From Bifidobacterium saimiriisciurei (GTDB lineage Bacteria; Actinomycetota; Actinomycetes; Actinomycetales; Bifidobacteriaceae), in the NCBI RefSeq assembly GCF_010667655.1, contig NZ_WHZU01000003.1, positions 95,542 through 159,541 of the forward strand: 64,000 nucleotides of DNA, read 5' to 3'. The position numbers and the translations under genes were made by a program. This document shows, in pieces, positions 8,567 to 17,348 of this stretch. Below the pieces are notes generated by a model, which searched no databases, was not told where the DNA came from, and was given only the letters and a program-made list of their open reading frames with translations. Every line of letters starts with the position of its first letter. The stretch's first letter is position 1.

Positions 8567-10204
8567 TCAGAGGCCGAGCTCCTTGTCGATGACGGGGTGC
8601 AGGGTGCCGGTGCCGGCCGCGAACTCCTTGAAGTAGCCCACGATCTTCTCGGCGAGCGGGGTCTGCGTGAGGTCCACGTTCCACAGGGTGGTGTCGGCGA
8701 GGATCGGCTTGAGCACCTCGTCGGCCTTGGACAGGTCGCCGCCCAGCGTGAGCGGGGCGAGGTCGGCCTGCAGCTCGGGGATGCGCGGATCGGGGCTCAG
8801 GGTGATCTCGTTGCCGTTGTCGTCGGTGGCCTTGCCGTCCTTGCCGAGCAGCAGGCGCAGCCATGCGGCGATGGCCAGCGGGATGGCGACCAGCTCGTTG
8901 ACATCGTGGTCCGGGGACTCGACGTACTTCTTGATGGTCACGCCGAAGCGGATCGGCACCTTCTGGGAGGTGTCGGTGGAGATGCGGACCGGGGAGTCGG
9001 GCAGGCTCGGGTTCGGGACGCGAACGTCGATGACCTTCTCGGCGAACTCCTTCGGGGAGAAGATGCCCGGGTCGGTGACGACCGGCAGGCCCTCCTTGTA
9101 GGAGAGACGCTCGGCCAGGGCCTTGAGGGTCGGGTCGGCGATGGTCTCGCTCATGGAGTCGTAGCTCATGAGACGACCGGTGACGGCCAGGGCGGTGTGC
9201 ACCGGGTTGAGGCAGGTGGTGACCTTCATCTCATCGGAGTCGTTGACGGTGTCGCGGTCGCCCAGGAAGACGCCGGCCTTCTCGAGGGCCGGACGGCCGT
9301 TCGGGAAGGAGTCCTCGATGACGAGGTACCAGGTCTCCTCGGAGTTGGCGAACGGGGCCACGTTGGTGCCCTTGGCGGTGTGGAAGATCTTGTTGTCGCC
9401 GAAGCCCTTCTCGGCGAGCAGCTTGGAGACGGACTCGGCCGGGTTCGGGGTGATGCGGTCGATCATGCTCAGCGGGAAGGAGACCTGCTCCGGATCGTCG
9501 ACGTAGCGGACGAAGTCCTCGGAGACGAAGCCCTTCTTGGCCCACAGCTCGGCGAACTCGACGATGACGGAACGGAAGCGGTCGCCGTTCTGCGAGAAGT
9601 TGTCGGTGCTGACCATGGCGATCGGCTTGGCGCCGGCCTTGAAGCGCTCGAACAGCAGCGCGGTGATGGCGCCCATGGCGGAGACGGCGGTGTCGGGGCC
9701 GTTCTCGACCTCCGGCTTGATCCACGGGAGAAGCTCGCCGTCGTTGTTCTTGATGGCGTAGCCCTTCTCGGTGATGGTGACGGTGACGAACTGCAGCTCC
9801 GGGTTGGTGAAGACCTTGACCAGGCCGTCCCACACCTCGTCGTGCTTCTTGACGCCGTAGGAGGCGGCCACGGAGGCGACGAGCTCGGTGTCGATGGAGC
9901 CGTCGGACTTGAGGATGACGGACAGGCCGCGGTTGTCGTACGGCTTGAACGAATCCTCGATGATGTCGGCGTCGAACGTCTCGGCGACGATCACGCCGGA
10001 CTTGACCAGACCCTGGTTGAGCAGGCTCTGGGCGATGAGCGCCTGGACCTCACGGAACAGGTTGCCGGCGCCGAAGTGCACCCAGTAGGGATGCTCGGCG
10101 GTGTAGGCGGCGACTTCGGCGGGATCGTACTGCGGCAGCTTGATGCCGGCGGCTTCCCAGTCTGCCGCATTCGCCTTGAAATCATCAGTCAGATGAAGAA
10201 CCAT
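8567..10204 (-). CDS. uxuB: Fructuronate reductase / mannitol dehydrogenase family
   Basis: This 545-aa protein of the polyol-specific long-chain dehydrogenase family has an N-terminal Rossmann segment (HFGAGNLFRE near residue 52) and the catalytic Lys-x5-Asn-x2-His motif seen as KVTTCLNPVH. It should reduce D-fructuronate to D-mannonate with NADH. It is longer than the roughly 486-aa E. coli enzyme but resembles the longer actinobacterial members. The start at 10204 is chosen because GGAAGGAAC sits just upstream. The position between uxaC and uxuA supports fructuronate over mannitol as substrate. Confidence 0.85.
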   Translation of the reverse strand: MVLHLTDDFKANAADWEAAGIKLPQYDPAEVAAYTAEHPYWVHFGAGNLFREVQALIAQSLLNQGLVKSGVIVAETFDADIIEDSFKPYDNRGLSVILKSDGSIDTELVASVAASYGVKKHDEVWDGLVKVFTNPELQFVTVTITEKGYAIKNNDGELLPWIKPEVENGPDTAVSAMGAITALLFERFKAGAKPIAMVSTDNFSQNGDRFRSVIVEFAELWAKKGFVSEDFVRYVDDPEQVSFPLSMIDRITPNPAESVSKLLAEKGFGDNKIFHTAKGTNVAPFANSEETWYLVIEDSFPNGRPALEKAGVFLGDRDTVNDSDEMKVTTCLNPVHTALAVTGRLMSYDSMSETIADPTLKALAERLSYKEGLPVVTDPGIFSPKEFAEKVIDVRVPNPSLPDSPVRISTDTSQKVPIRFGVTIKKYVESPDHDVNELVAIPLAIAAWLRLLLGKDGKATDDNGNEITLSPDPRIPELQADLAPLTLGGDLSKADEVLKPILADTTLWNVDLTQTPLAEKIVGYFKEFAAGTGTLHPVIDKELGL

Positions 10205-10396
10205 GGATGTTCCTTCCATATCGATTTGGCACGCGCCTTCATTGGTGAGCGCCGTTATAATCAGTTTATAATATTGGTTGTTCACCGCGGTGTCCGTGCC
10301 AAAATTTGCCACGGACATCGCGGATTACATATTCATGGCCCCTATGACAGGGCCGTGGACTTCGGAGGCACCTGGCAGGGTTTCCTCCCCGTCCTC
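10205..10396 (-). promoter_or_regulatory. uxaC-uxuB intergenic region with 25-bp inverted repeat
   Basis: GTCCGTG at 10292-10298 and CACGGAC at 10310-10316 form a perfect inverted repeat around an AT-rich centre, with CACCGCGGTG just beside it at 10283-10292. TATAAC-like -10 elements lie between this and uxuB. A hairpin with arms GGCCC/GGGCC near 10337-10357 follows the uxaC stop. The region probably holds an operator and a uxuB promoter. Confidence 0.5.
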
Positions 10397-11803
10397 CTAG
10401 TCGAGCTTGAAGACGTGGCGCGGGCCGGACTGCACGGAATCGCGCATGACCTTCTTGCCGTCCTCGAGGCTCAGGCGGTGGTCGGCGACCAGGCCGGAGA
10501 CGAAGCGGGCCGTGAGACGACGGTTGGTGTCGTGACGGGTCGGGATCGAGCACAGGGCGCGGGTGTCGTCGATGAAGCCGGAAAGCTTGGTGAAGCCGGC
10601 GGCGGTGGTGATGTAGTCGAAGTAGCGCAGGATCGGCTCCGGGGAGTCGAGGAACCACCACGGGGCGCCGACGTACAGGCTCGGGTAGAAGCCGGCCAGC
10701 GGGCCGAGCTCACGGGAGTAGACCGTCTCGTCCATGGTGAAGGCCACGAAGTGGAAGTCCGGGTTGTTGCCGTACTTGTTGAGCAGGCTCTTGAGGTCGA
10801 CGGCGTACTCGGCCTTGGCCGGGATGTCGGCGCCGATGTTCACGCCGTACTGGGCGAGGTTCTGCGGGTCGTAGTCGCGGTGGACGTGCGGGTGCACGGT
10901 CATGACCAGACCGTCCTCCTGGGCCATCTCCACCTGGTCGGCGAAGAAGTGACGGCGCAGCTTGTCGCCCTCCTCCGGCGTGATGTTGCCGGCCATGGCC
11001 TGCTTGAACAGGCGGTTGACCTCGGTGTCGGAGAGGCGGTCGGTGCGCACGTCGGCGTGGGAGTGGTCGGAGAGGACCGCGCCATGCTCCTTGAAGTACA
11101 CGCGACGGCGGCGCAGGGCCTCGGTGAAGCCCGCGTACGTGGTGGCGTCGATGCCGGCGACCTCGCCGAGCTTCTCGACCTCATGCGCCCAGTTGGCGGT
11201 CTTGTAGGGCTCGAGGTAGAGGTCCGGGCGGAAGGCCGGGGCCAGACGGGCCGGGAAGTCCGGGTCGGCGTTGGTCTCGTCGTGCAGGTGCAGGTCGTCG
11301 AGCGTGTCGTCGGTGGTGGAGATGAACTCGATGTTGAACTTCTTGACCAGGGCGCGGGTGGAGAACTCCGGCTGCTTCAGGTCGTCGTTGATCTCGTCGT
11401 AGATCTCGCCGGCGGTGTCGGGGCCGAACGGCTTGTCGATGCCGAACACGGTGGACAGCTCATCGTCGAACCAGTACTGCATCGGCGTGCCGACGTAGGC
11501 GTACCAGTACTTGCCCAGCAGCTCGAAGGCGTGCTTGGACTGCTCCTCGGTGAAGTTCTTCTGGCCGACGCCGAGGTCCTTGAGGTCGACGCCCTGCGAA
11601 TGCATGATGCGGGTCACGTAGTGGTCGGGCGTGATGAACAGCTCGGTCGGGTTGGCGAAATGGTAGTCCTTGTCGTGGAACCATTCGACCGGGACGTGGC
11701 CGTGGGGGGAGATGATCGGAAGGTCCTTGACCTCCGCGTACAGTTCGCGAGCGATGTCGCGGGTGGCGGGATCAGCGGGGAACAGCCTGTCAGCGTTAAC
11801 CAT
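10397..11803 (-). CDS. uxaC: Glucuronate isomerase
   Basis: This 468-aa protein is almost exactly the length of E. coli UxaC (470). Diagnostic stretches include LPIISPHGHVPVEWF near residue 30, the repeated His-rich metal site, and a central EFISTTDDTLDDL. The family is in the amidohydrolase superfamily and converts D-glucuronate to D-fructuronate (or galacturonate to tagaturonate). The ATG at 11803 is preceded by AAGGAG with 8-nt spacing, so the 11-residue upstream extension is discarded. It is the first gene of the uronate run and divergent from the LacI regulator. Confidence 0.94.
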   Translation of the reverse strand: MVNADRLFPADPATRDIARELYAEVKDLPIISPHGHVPVEWFHDKDYHFANPTELFITPDHYVTRIMHSQGVDLKDLGVGQKNFTEEQSKHAFELLGKYWYAYVGTPMQYWFDDELSTVFGIDKPFGPDTAGEIYDEINDDLKQPEFSTRALVKKFNIEFISTTDDTLDDLHLHDETNADPDFPARLAPAFRPDLYLEPYKTANWAHEVEKLGEVAGIDATTYAGFTEALRRRRVYFKEHGAVLSDHSHADVRTDRLSDTEVNRLFKQAMAGNITPEEGDKLRRHFFADQVEMAQEDGLVMTVHPHVHRDYDPQNLAQYGVNIGADIPAKAEYAVDLKSLLNKYGNNPDFHFVAFTMDETVYSRELGPLAGFYPSLYVGAPWWFLDSPEPILRYFDYITTAAGFTKLSGFIDDTRALCSIPTRHDTNRRLTARFVSGLVADHRLSLEDGKKVMRDSVQSGPRHVFKLD

Positions 11804-12000
11804 GCTGGAAACTCCTTTGTTTGTGTTGTCTTCCACTTCCGATTATGGGTTTCCCCGTGTCTCGCGGCTCACAGTTGCCAGCTTTTGCCTGATTCGCCGT
11901 CGTCGGGCGACGATGGCGTGTCCATATTCGCGATATCGATGACGAAAACGATGGAAAACGGTACAGTAGACCCTTAGGGTAACGAATCAGGAGCATATGC
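11804..12000. promoter_or_regulatory. Divergent promoter region, uxaC / LacI regulator
   Basis: The palindrome ACCCTTAGGGT at 11970-11980 lies about 20 nt before the regulator ATG. GCCAGCTTTTGCC in the same gap resembles GCCAAAATTTGCC inside the uxuB inverted repeat. These are candidate operators for the adjacent LacI protein. Confidence 0.4.
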
Positions 12001-13089
12001 ATGACTTCATCAGATGACGCCAACGACGAGGCTGGCACCATGGGGACGGCCGACGGCACACATCGTTCCGTGACCATACGCGACGTGGCGAAGGCCGTGG
12101 GGGTCTCCCCCTCCACCGTATCGCGGGCGTTCGCAAGGCCGGGCCGCGTAAGCGCGGAGACCTCGCAGCGCATCCGCGAGGCGGCCGACCGGCTGGGATA
12201 CCGCGTCAAGACGGTGACGTCGCTGAACATGACCGACTCGCACCATCTCAGCGGTCTCATCGCCATCACGGTGGCCGACCTCGGCAACCCCATCTTCGCC
12301 GACTATGTGAAAAGCGCGCAGCACGAATGCCTGCGCAAGGGATTCGGCCTGCTGGTCATCGACTTCGAGGAGACGAACCTCATCGAACGCAAGGCGCTGA
12401 ACCTGGCCATGAACCATGTGGACGGCCTGATCCTCTCCTCCTCGCGCTCATCCGACGCCACGATCCGCAAGATGGCGGAGATCAAGCCGCTGATCGCGCT
12501 GAACCGTCCGATCCGCGGCGTGCAGTCCATCATCCCCGACACGATGCAGGGACTCGAGGAGGCGCTCGACCATCTCATCCGTCTCGGCCACAGCGAGGTG
12601 ACGTATCTTTCGGGCCCGGAGGCCTCATGGCAGGACGGCCGCCGCTGGCGCACGCTTTCGGAACTGTGCAAGAAGAAGCAGGTGAGGCTGCGGCGCATCG
12701 GCGCCGAATCGCCGTCGTACAGCGGCGGCTACCGCTACAGCGAGGAGTTCATGCGCAATCCGACCACGGCGGTGATCTGCTACAACGACATCGTCGCCAT
12801 CGGGTTCATCAAGGCGCTGCAGGCCAAGGGCATCCGCATCCCCGAGGAGGTGTCGGTGGTGGGCATCGACGACACGCCCGTCAGCTCGCTGGTCACGCCG
12901 GCGCTTTCCACGATCCGCCTGCCGCGCAAGGAACCGGCCCAGCTGGCGGTCGACGAGATCGTCAATCAGCTGCGGCATGCGCGAAACGGCAACGGCACGC
13001 CGTCGACCACGTTCCTCAAGTCCACGTTCATTCCACGGTCGAGCACGGCGCCCGCCAGCAACGACGTGCATATGTTCAAGATGCGGTAG
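12001..13089 (+). CDS. LacI-family transcriptional regulator of hexuronate genes
   Basis: This 362-aa protein has an N-terminal LacI helix-turn-helix (VTIRDVAKAVGVSPSTVSRA, residues about 24-43), hinge region, and periplasmic-binding-like effector domain ending in the usual DDTPVSSLVTPALSTIRLP segment. About 20 low-complexity acidic residues precede the HTH. AGGAG lies 7 nt before the ATG. Its divergence from uxaC makes it the presumptive repressor of uxaC-uxuB-uxuA, with a uronate or KDG as inducer (inference). Confidence 0.9.
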   Translation: MTSSDDANDEAGTMGTADGTHRSVTIRDVAKAVGVSPSTVSRAFARPGRVSAETSQRIREAADRLGYRVKTVTSLNMTDSHHLSGLIAITVADLGNPIFADYVKSAQHECLRKGFGLLVIDFEETNLIERKALNLAMNHVDGLILSSSRSSDATIRKMAEIKPLIALNRPIRGVQSIIPDTMQGLEEALDHLIRLGHSEVTYLSGPEASWQDGRRWRTLSELCKKKQVRLRRIGAESPSYSGGYRYSEEFMRNPTTAVICYNDIVAIGFIKALQAKGIRIPEEVSVVGIDDTPVSSLVTPALSTIRLPRKEPAQLAVDEIVNQLRHARNGNGTPSTTFLKSTFIPRSSTAPASNDVHMFKMR

Positions 13090-13109
13090 CGTTCGCACGT
13101 TCGCCGCAT

Positions 13110-13170
13110 CCGCCGTTCATCCTCCCCGACGCATGTCCATCGCATGCCGTCGGGAGAAGATGAACGGCGG
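13110..13170. repeat. 61-bp inverted repeat
   Basis: The outer arms CCGCCGTTCATC (13110-13121) and GATGAACGGCGG (13159-13170) are perfect. Inner arms built on CCCGACG and CGTCGGG extend the pairing. It lies just after the LacI regulator stop. No T run follows. Confidence 0.7.
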
Positions 13171-13267
13171 ATGAATTACGGTGAACGACGGATTTCGCCA
13201 CGTTGATTTCTCCCGTCATCGTGAAGCGACGCCGCTTTTGCCGACGCACACTGGAATGGCAGTAATG

Positions 13268-13304
13268 CCGATGACGTCACAGAAACCGATGTCATCGGTT
13301 TTTT
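13268..13304 (+). terminator. Intrinsic terminator or attenuator before the phosphatase gene
   Basis: CCGATGAC pairs with GTCATCGG and is followed by TTTTTT. The T run ends only about 20 nt before the phosphatase ATG, with the GAGGAATTGGGAG ribosome binding site immediately after. It could be the end of the regulator transcript or a leader attenuator. Confidence 0.75.
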
Positions 13305-13325
13305 CATTGAGGAATTGGGAGAATC

Positions 13326-16300
13326 ATGACACATACTGCCTTCCCGACCACGGTGCTGAAGGGGGCCCTCGCCGGGCTCGTCGCCGTGGCCACGCTTGCG
13401 CCGTTCGCCGCCACGGCGAACGCGGCCGACGCCGCCACGCCGCAGCAGCCCGACATCGTCTCGCTGCTCGGTGATTTCGAGAACTACTACCAGCCCGCCA
13501 ACGCCTATGACAAGACCGACCCGGCCAAGCCGTTCGGCAAGGGCACCGTCAAGAACGCCACCGTGCTCAAGCATGACGACGACATGACCCAGGCCATCAA
13601 CAACGCCGCGGCCACGGCCGACGGCACGGGCGATGGCGTCACCACGCCGACCGCCCAGCAGCAGCGCGCGCTTATCGACTCCGACTACAAGATGCGCGAG
13701 ACCCTGCCCGACGCGCTCGGCCCCGTGCTCGGCAAGTACCTCGCCGACGGACTCGATGCCAGCGCAAGCGCCGACGGCAGCGAAGCGAACCCGAGCGGTC
13801 CGCTCGCCAAGACCTACAGCCTGCTCATCAGCGACCACAAGAGCGGCTCCTACAATTCGGCGCTGGTCTCCGACTGGCTCGACACCGGCACCGCGAAGGT
13901 GACGTTCAACCACCCGCGTCCGTTCGTCGACCGCACCGACGCCGGCTACCCGACAGCCGGACTCGACAAGTCCGTCGGCATCAAGCGCGTTCCCGTGTGG
14001 ACCAGCGCCGACGGCGTGAAGCATGACGCCGGCTACGACGGGTTCCTTACCTCCGGCTCGTTCCCGTCGGGCCACACCACCTACGCCTACTCGGGCGGCA
14101 TCGGCCTGGCGACCCTGCTGCCGCAGCTGGGCACCGAAATCGTGACCCGTGCCTCCGAGGCGGGCAACAACCGCATCGTGCTCGGCGTGCACTACCCGCT
14201 CGACATCATGGGCGGCCGCATCGACGGCGAGGTCGCGAACGCCACGCTGTGGAGCGACCAGTCGTTCCGTGAGAACAAGCTCATCCCCGCCTACAACGAA
14301 CTGCAGAAGTACCTGGCCGACGAGTGCGTCGCCAACGGCAACGTCAAGCAGCGCAGCGACACCGATTTCGCCACCGTGCAGGATTGCGTGAACAGCCTCA
14401 AGGCCAACGACACCGCCGGCTACCAGAACTCCTTCGTGGACCCGGTCTCCGGCAAGGCCGTCACCAACCGTGCCTCGGCCATCGAGGTCTACACGAACCG
14501 GCTGACCTACGGCTTCGCCCAGACCGGCGCCGCCGGCCAGGCCCCGGTCGTGCCCGACGAGGCCGCGAACCTGCTGCTCACCGCGTTCCCGGGAACCAGC
14601 GACTCCGTGCGCAAGCAGATCCTCGCCGCCTCCGAGATCGACTCCGGCTACCCGCTCGACGCAAGCAGCAAGGGCTACCAGCGCATCAACCTCGCCAAGG
14701 CCTACAGCGCCAACGTGACGGTGAACGCCACCGGCGACACCATCCTCAAGCTCACCTTCGGCAACAAGACCCCGAAGGTCACGACCGTCAAGCCCGATGA
14801 CGTCTCCACGCTGCTCGCCGACTTCAACAAGTACTTCATCGGCGGCAAGGGCGTGACCGACGAGGGCAAGGGCGTGCTCGCCCACGACGACAAAGTCACC
14901 GAGGACATCAACAACAAGGCCTGGGGCGCCGATGGCAACAGCACGCAGGACCAGCGCGCGGTCTCGGACGCTGCCATGGACTCCACCAAGACGCTGTACG
15001 ACGCGCTCGGCCCCGTGCTCGGCAAGTACTACGAGGAGGGCATGGACGGCTGCAACGTGCGCAAGTTCGTGTACGACTGCAAGCTCGGCAACACCACGAA
15101 GTTCCTCTCCTGGGCCAACTACGGCGCCAGCACCGGAAACGCCAAGACCGTCTACTCGCACCCGCGCCCGTACGTGGACCGTGTCAACTACAACGGCACC
15201 ACGCTCGACCTCAACGGCCTCCAGCAGACCCTGAACATCAAGAAGGTTCCCGCCTACGAGGAGCAGGGCCAATACGACGGCCTCGCCTCCTCCGGCTCGT
15301 TCCCGTCGGGCCACACCACGTACGCGTTCGGCCAGGGCACCGGCCTCGCCTACCTGCTGCCTGAGCTCGGCCCCGAGATCATGACCCGAGTCTCCGAGGC
15401 GGGCAACAACCGCATCGTGCTCGGCGTGCACTACCCGCTCGACATCATGGGCGGCCACATCGCCGGCCAGTCCGGTGTGGCGAACATGGTGGCCGCCGGC
15501 ACCGACGACCCGAACAGCGAGGACTACCAGACCGCCTATGGCACCGCAGCCCGCAAGGAGCTCGTGGACTACCTGACCGCCCGCTGCAAGGCCGACGGCC
15601 ACGGCGACACCCTCGCCGCCTGCATCGCCGACACCGGTGCCGCCAACGACAAGGGCTACACGAACGACTTCACCGACGAGGTGTCGACCAAGCCGGTGAC
15701 CGACCGCGCCTCCGCTCTGACCGCATACAAGGCCCGCATGACCTACGGCTTCCAGGCCACCGGCAAGACCGGCCAGGCCGCCGTGGTCCCGGACTCCGCC
15801 GTGCGCCTGCTCGACAACGTCGAGGCGTTCAAGAGCCTGACCGCCGACCAGAAGAAGGCCGTGCTCGCCGCGACCGAAGGCGACTCCGGCTACCCGCTCG
15901 ACGCGAGCAGCAAGGGCTGGGCACGAGTGAACCTCGCCGCCGCCTACAGCGCCAAGGTGACGTTGAGCTCCGACAAGAAGACCGTGGTGAAGGTCGAGCC
16001 CGGCCAGGCCGAGGCCAGCGTGGTCGTGGCCAGCGCCGACACCACCGCCCCCGTGTTCTCCGGCGTGCAGGATGCCACCGTGGCCCTGAACGCGAAGTTC
16101 GACGCCATGGCCGGCGTGACCGCCAAGGATGACAAGGACGGCGACGTGACCAAGGACATCACGGTGAACGGTTCGGTCAACACCGCCAAGGCCAGCAAGT
16201 ACACGTTGACCTACACGGTGTCCGACAAGGCCGGCAACACCGCCACCGCCAAGCGCGTCATCACCGTCGCGGCCAAGGGCACCGCTCCCGCCGTTGGCAG

Positions 16301-16466
16301 CAACAGCAGTGCCAACACGGCCGCCAACGACAACAGCGCCAATGGCGTGAAGACCGTCGGACAGCTCGGCAAGACCGGCAGCGCCGTGGCGGGCATCGCC
16401 CTCGCCATGGCCGTGGTGGTCATCGCCGGCGGCACGCTGGTGGCGCTGCGTCGCCGCGACCTCTGA
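13326..16466 (+). CDS. Surface protein with two tandem PAP2 acid phosphatase domains
   Basis: This 1046-aa protein has an N-terminal signal peptide ending around ATANAA. It has two PAP2 domains with complete signatures: KVTFNHPRP, SGSFPSGHTTYA and RIVLGVHYPLD near residues 193, 243 and 287, then KTVYSHPRP, SGSFPSGHTTYAF and RIVLGVHYPLD near 607, 656 and 700. A DUF5011/Ig-like domain follows at about 905-985. The C-terminus is LGKTG, a hydrophobic helix, then RRRDL, a sortase-like or membrane anchor. It should release phosphate from organic phosphates outside the cell. The two halves are clear internal duplicates with small-residue divergence. It stands alone between a terminator hairpin upstream and two hairpins downstream. 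Confidence 0.9.
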   Translation: MTHTAFPTTVLKGALAGLVAVATLAPFAATANAADAATPQQPDIVSLLGDFENYYQPANAYDKTDPAKPFGKGTVKNATVLKHDDDMTQAINNAAATADGTGDGVTTPTAQQQRALIDSDYKMRETLPDALGPVLGKYLADGLDASASADGSEANPSGPLAKTYSLLISDHKSGSYNSALVSDWLDTGTAKVTFNHPRPFVDRTDAGYPTAGLDKSVGIKRVPVWTSADGVKHDAGYDGFLTSGSFPSGHTTYAYSGGIGLATLLPQLGTEIVTRASEAGNNRIVLGVHYPLDIMGGRIDGEVANATLWSDQSFRENKLIPAYNELQKYLADECVANGNVKQRSDTDFATVQDCVNSLKANDTAGYQNSFVDPVSGKAVTNRASAIEVYTNRLTYGFAQTGAAGQAPVVPDEAANLLLTAFPGTSDSVRKQILAASEIDSGYPLDASSKGYQRINLAKAYSANVTVNATGDTILKLTFGNKTPKVTTVKPDDVSTLLADFNKYFIGGKGVTDEGKGVLAHDDKVTEDINNKAWGADGNSTQDQRAVSDAAMDSTKTLYDALGPVLGKYYEEGMDGCNVRKFVYDCKLGNTTKFLSWANYGASTGNAKTVYSHPRPYVDRVNYNGTTLDLNGLQQTLNIKKVPAYEEQGQYDGLASSGSFPSGHTTYAFGQGTGLAYLLPELGPEIMTRVSEAGNNRIVLGVHYPLDIMGGHIAGQSGVANMVAAGTDDPNSEDYQTAYGTAARKELVDYLTARCKADGHGDTLAACIADTGAANDKGYTNDFTDEVSTKPVTDRASALTAYKARMTYGFQATGKTGQAAVVPDSAVRLLDNVEAFKSLTADQKKAVLAATEGDSGYPLDASSKGWARVNLAAAYSAKVTLSSDKKTVVKVEPGQAEASVVVASADTTAPVFSGVQDATVALNAKFDAMAGVTAKDDKDGDVTKDITVNGSVNTAKASKYTLTYTVSDKAGNTATAKRVITVAAKGTAPAVGSNSSANTAANDNSANGVKTVGQLGKTGSAVAGIALAMAVVVIAGGTLVALRRRDL

Positions 16467-16475
16467 CATGAACGC

Positions 16476-16507
16476 AGGTCATGCGGCCGCACGAAGCCGC
16501 ATGACCT
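16476..16507. terminator. Hairpin downstream of phosphatase gene
   Basis: AGGTCATGCGG and CCGCATGACCT form an 11-bp perfect stem 10 nt after the stop codon. No T run follows. It may act with the stronger hairpin at 16523. Confidence 0.6.
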
Positions 16508-16522
16508 GACGGACCGTTAATC

Positions 16523-16566
16523 GAACGGGCCTTGGAACCAATCAATATCGGTTCCAAGGCCCGTTC
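16523..16566. terminator. Intrinsic terminator between convergent genes
   Basis: A 17-bp perfect stem is built from GAACGGGCC... and ...GGCCCGTTC arms around a 10-nt loop. It lies between the phosphatase gene (+) and mtnN (-), and T-rich sequence follows on the + strand. Confidence 0.8.
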
Positions 16567-16620
16567 TTCGTTCATGGCGCACATGCATGGCATGGGACGC
16601 CATCGCACGTGTCCTGCCGA

Positions 16621-17316
16621 CTACAGCCGGCCGAGGATGTTGACCACCAGCTTGGCCGCGGTGTCGGCGTATTCGCTGATGTCGAACTCCTTGAACGTCT
16701 CGTATTCGGTGTCGGCGTTGTCACTCAGCGCGCGGATGACCAGCGCGGGCACCTCGTTGCGGGAGGCGACATGCACGACCGCGGCGCCCTCCATCTCCAC
16801 GGCGTCGGCTCCGGTGGCCACGATCACCCTGTTGACGTTCTCATCGCCCTCGACGAAGTAGTTGCCGGTGGCGATGATGCCGGTGATGTGCGTGATGCCC
16901 ATGTCGTCGAGCGCGGCGTCGGCCAGCTTGATGAGCTCCGGGTCGGAGTGGAACTCCTCGGTCTTCGGCGCGGACTGGGCGATGAGGCGCATGTCGGAGT
17001 CGAGGTAGCGCAGCGTGCCGCCGAGCACCACGTCGTTGATATGCAGGTGCTTGTTGAGGTTGCCCGCAATGCCGGAGAAGATGACGGCCTCGGGATTGCA
17101 GACATCGATGAGGTGCTGCGTGGTGGCGGCAGCGTTCACCGTGCCCATGCCGGCGACGGTGGCGACGACGTGCACCGTCTCGCCCTTGGCGGTGGCGATG
17201 TCGCCGGCGGTGATGTCGAGGCCGGCCTCGTGCGTGACGGTAGCCGAGTCGAGCGACTTGGCGATCAGTGCGACCTCTTCGTCCATGGCGCCGATGACGG
17301 CGATGGTCCTGCTCAT
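16621..17316 (-). CDS. mtnN: 5'-methylthioadenosine/S-adenosylhomocysteine nucleosidase
   Basis: This 231-aa protein has the expected family length. It starts MSRTIAVIGAMDEEV and contains GVTGIAG-like FSGIAGNLN, the purine-site segment DAVEMEGAAVVHVA, and ALSDNAD bearing the catalytic Asp. It cleaves adenine from MTA and SAH in methyl-cycle recycling and precursor supply for AI-2. AAGGAG is 6 nt before the chosen ATG. It lies 32 nt downstream of a DAHP synthase gene on the same strand, so both are probably co-transcribed. Confidence 0.93.
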   Translation of the reverse strand: MSRTIAVIGAMDEEVALIAKSLDSATVTHEAGLDITAGDIATAKGETVHVVATVAGMGTVNAAATTQHLIDVCNPEAVIFSGIAGNLNKHLHINDVVLGGTLRYLDSDMRLIAQSAPKTEEFHSDPELIKLADAALDDMGITHITGIIATGNYFVEGDENVNRVIVATGADAVEMEGAAVVHVASRNEVPALVIRALSDNADTEYETFKEFDISEYADTAAKLVVNILGRL

Positions 17317-17348
17317 GAAAATCTCCTTTACGATATGCAGCGGTGCTG

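Noticed and set aside
8567-10204. Calling the gene a mannitol dehydrogenase
   Set aside because: Same superfamily, but its place between uxaC and uxuA makes fructuronate reductase the better call.
8450-11977. Very long + strand open frame (over 1100 codons) opposite uxuB and uxaC
   Set aside because: Antisense shadow of GC-rich coding sequence: no ribosome binding site, Val/Gly/Asp/Arg/His-biased product, and both sense genes are unmistakable.
13176-16469. Minus-strand open frame of about 1100 codons opposite the tandem phosphatase gene
   Set aside because: Shadow frame. The + strand gene has a signal peptide, catalytic motifs and a ribosome binding site.
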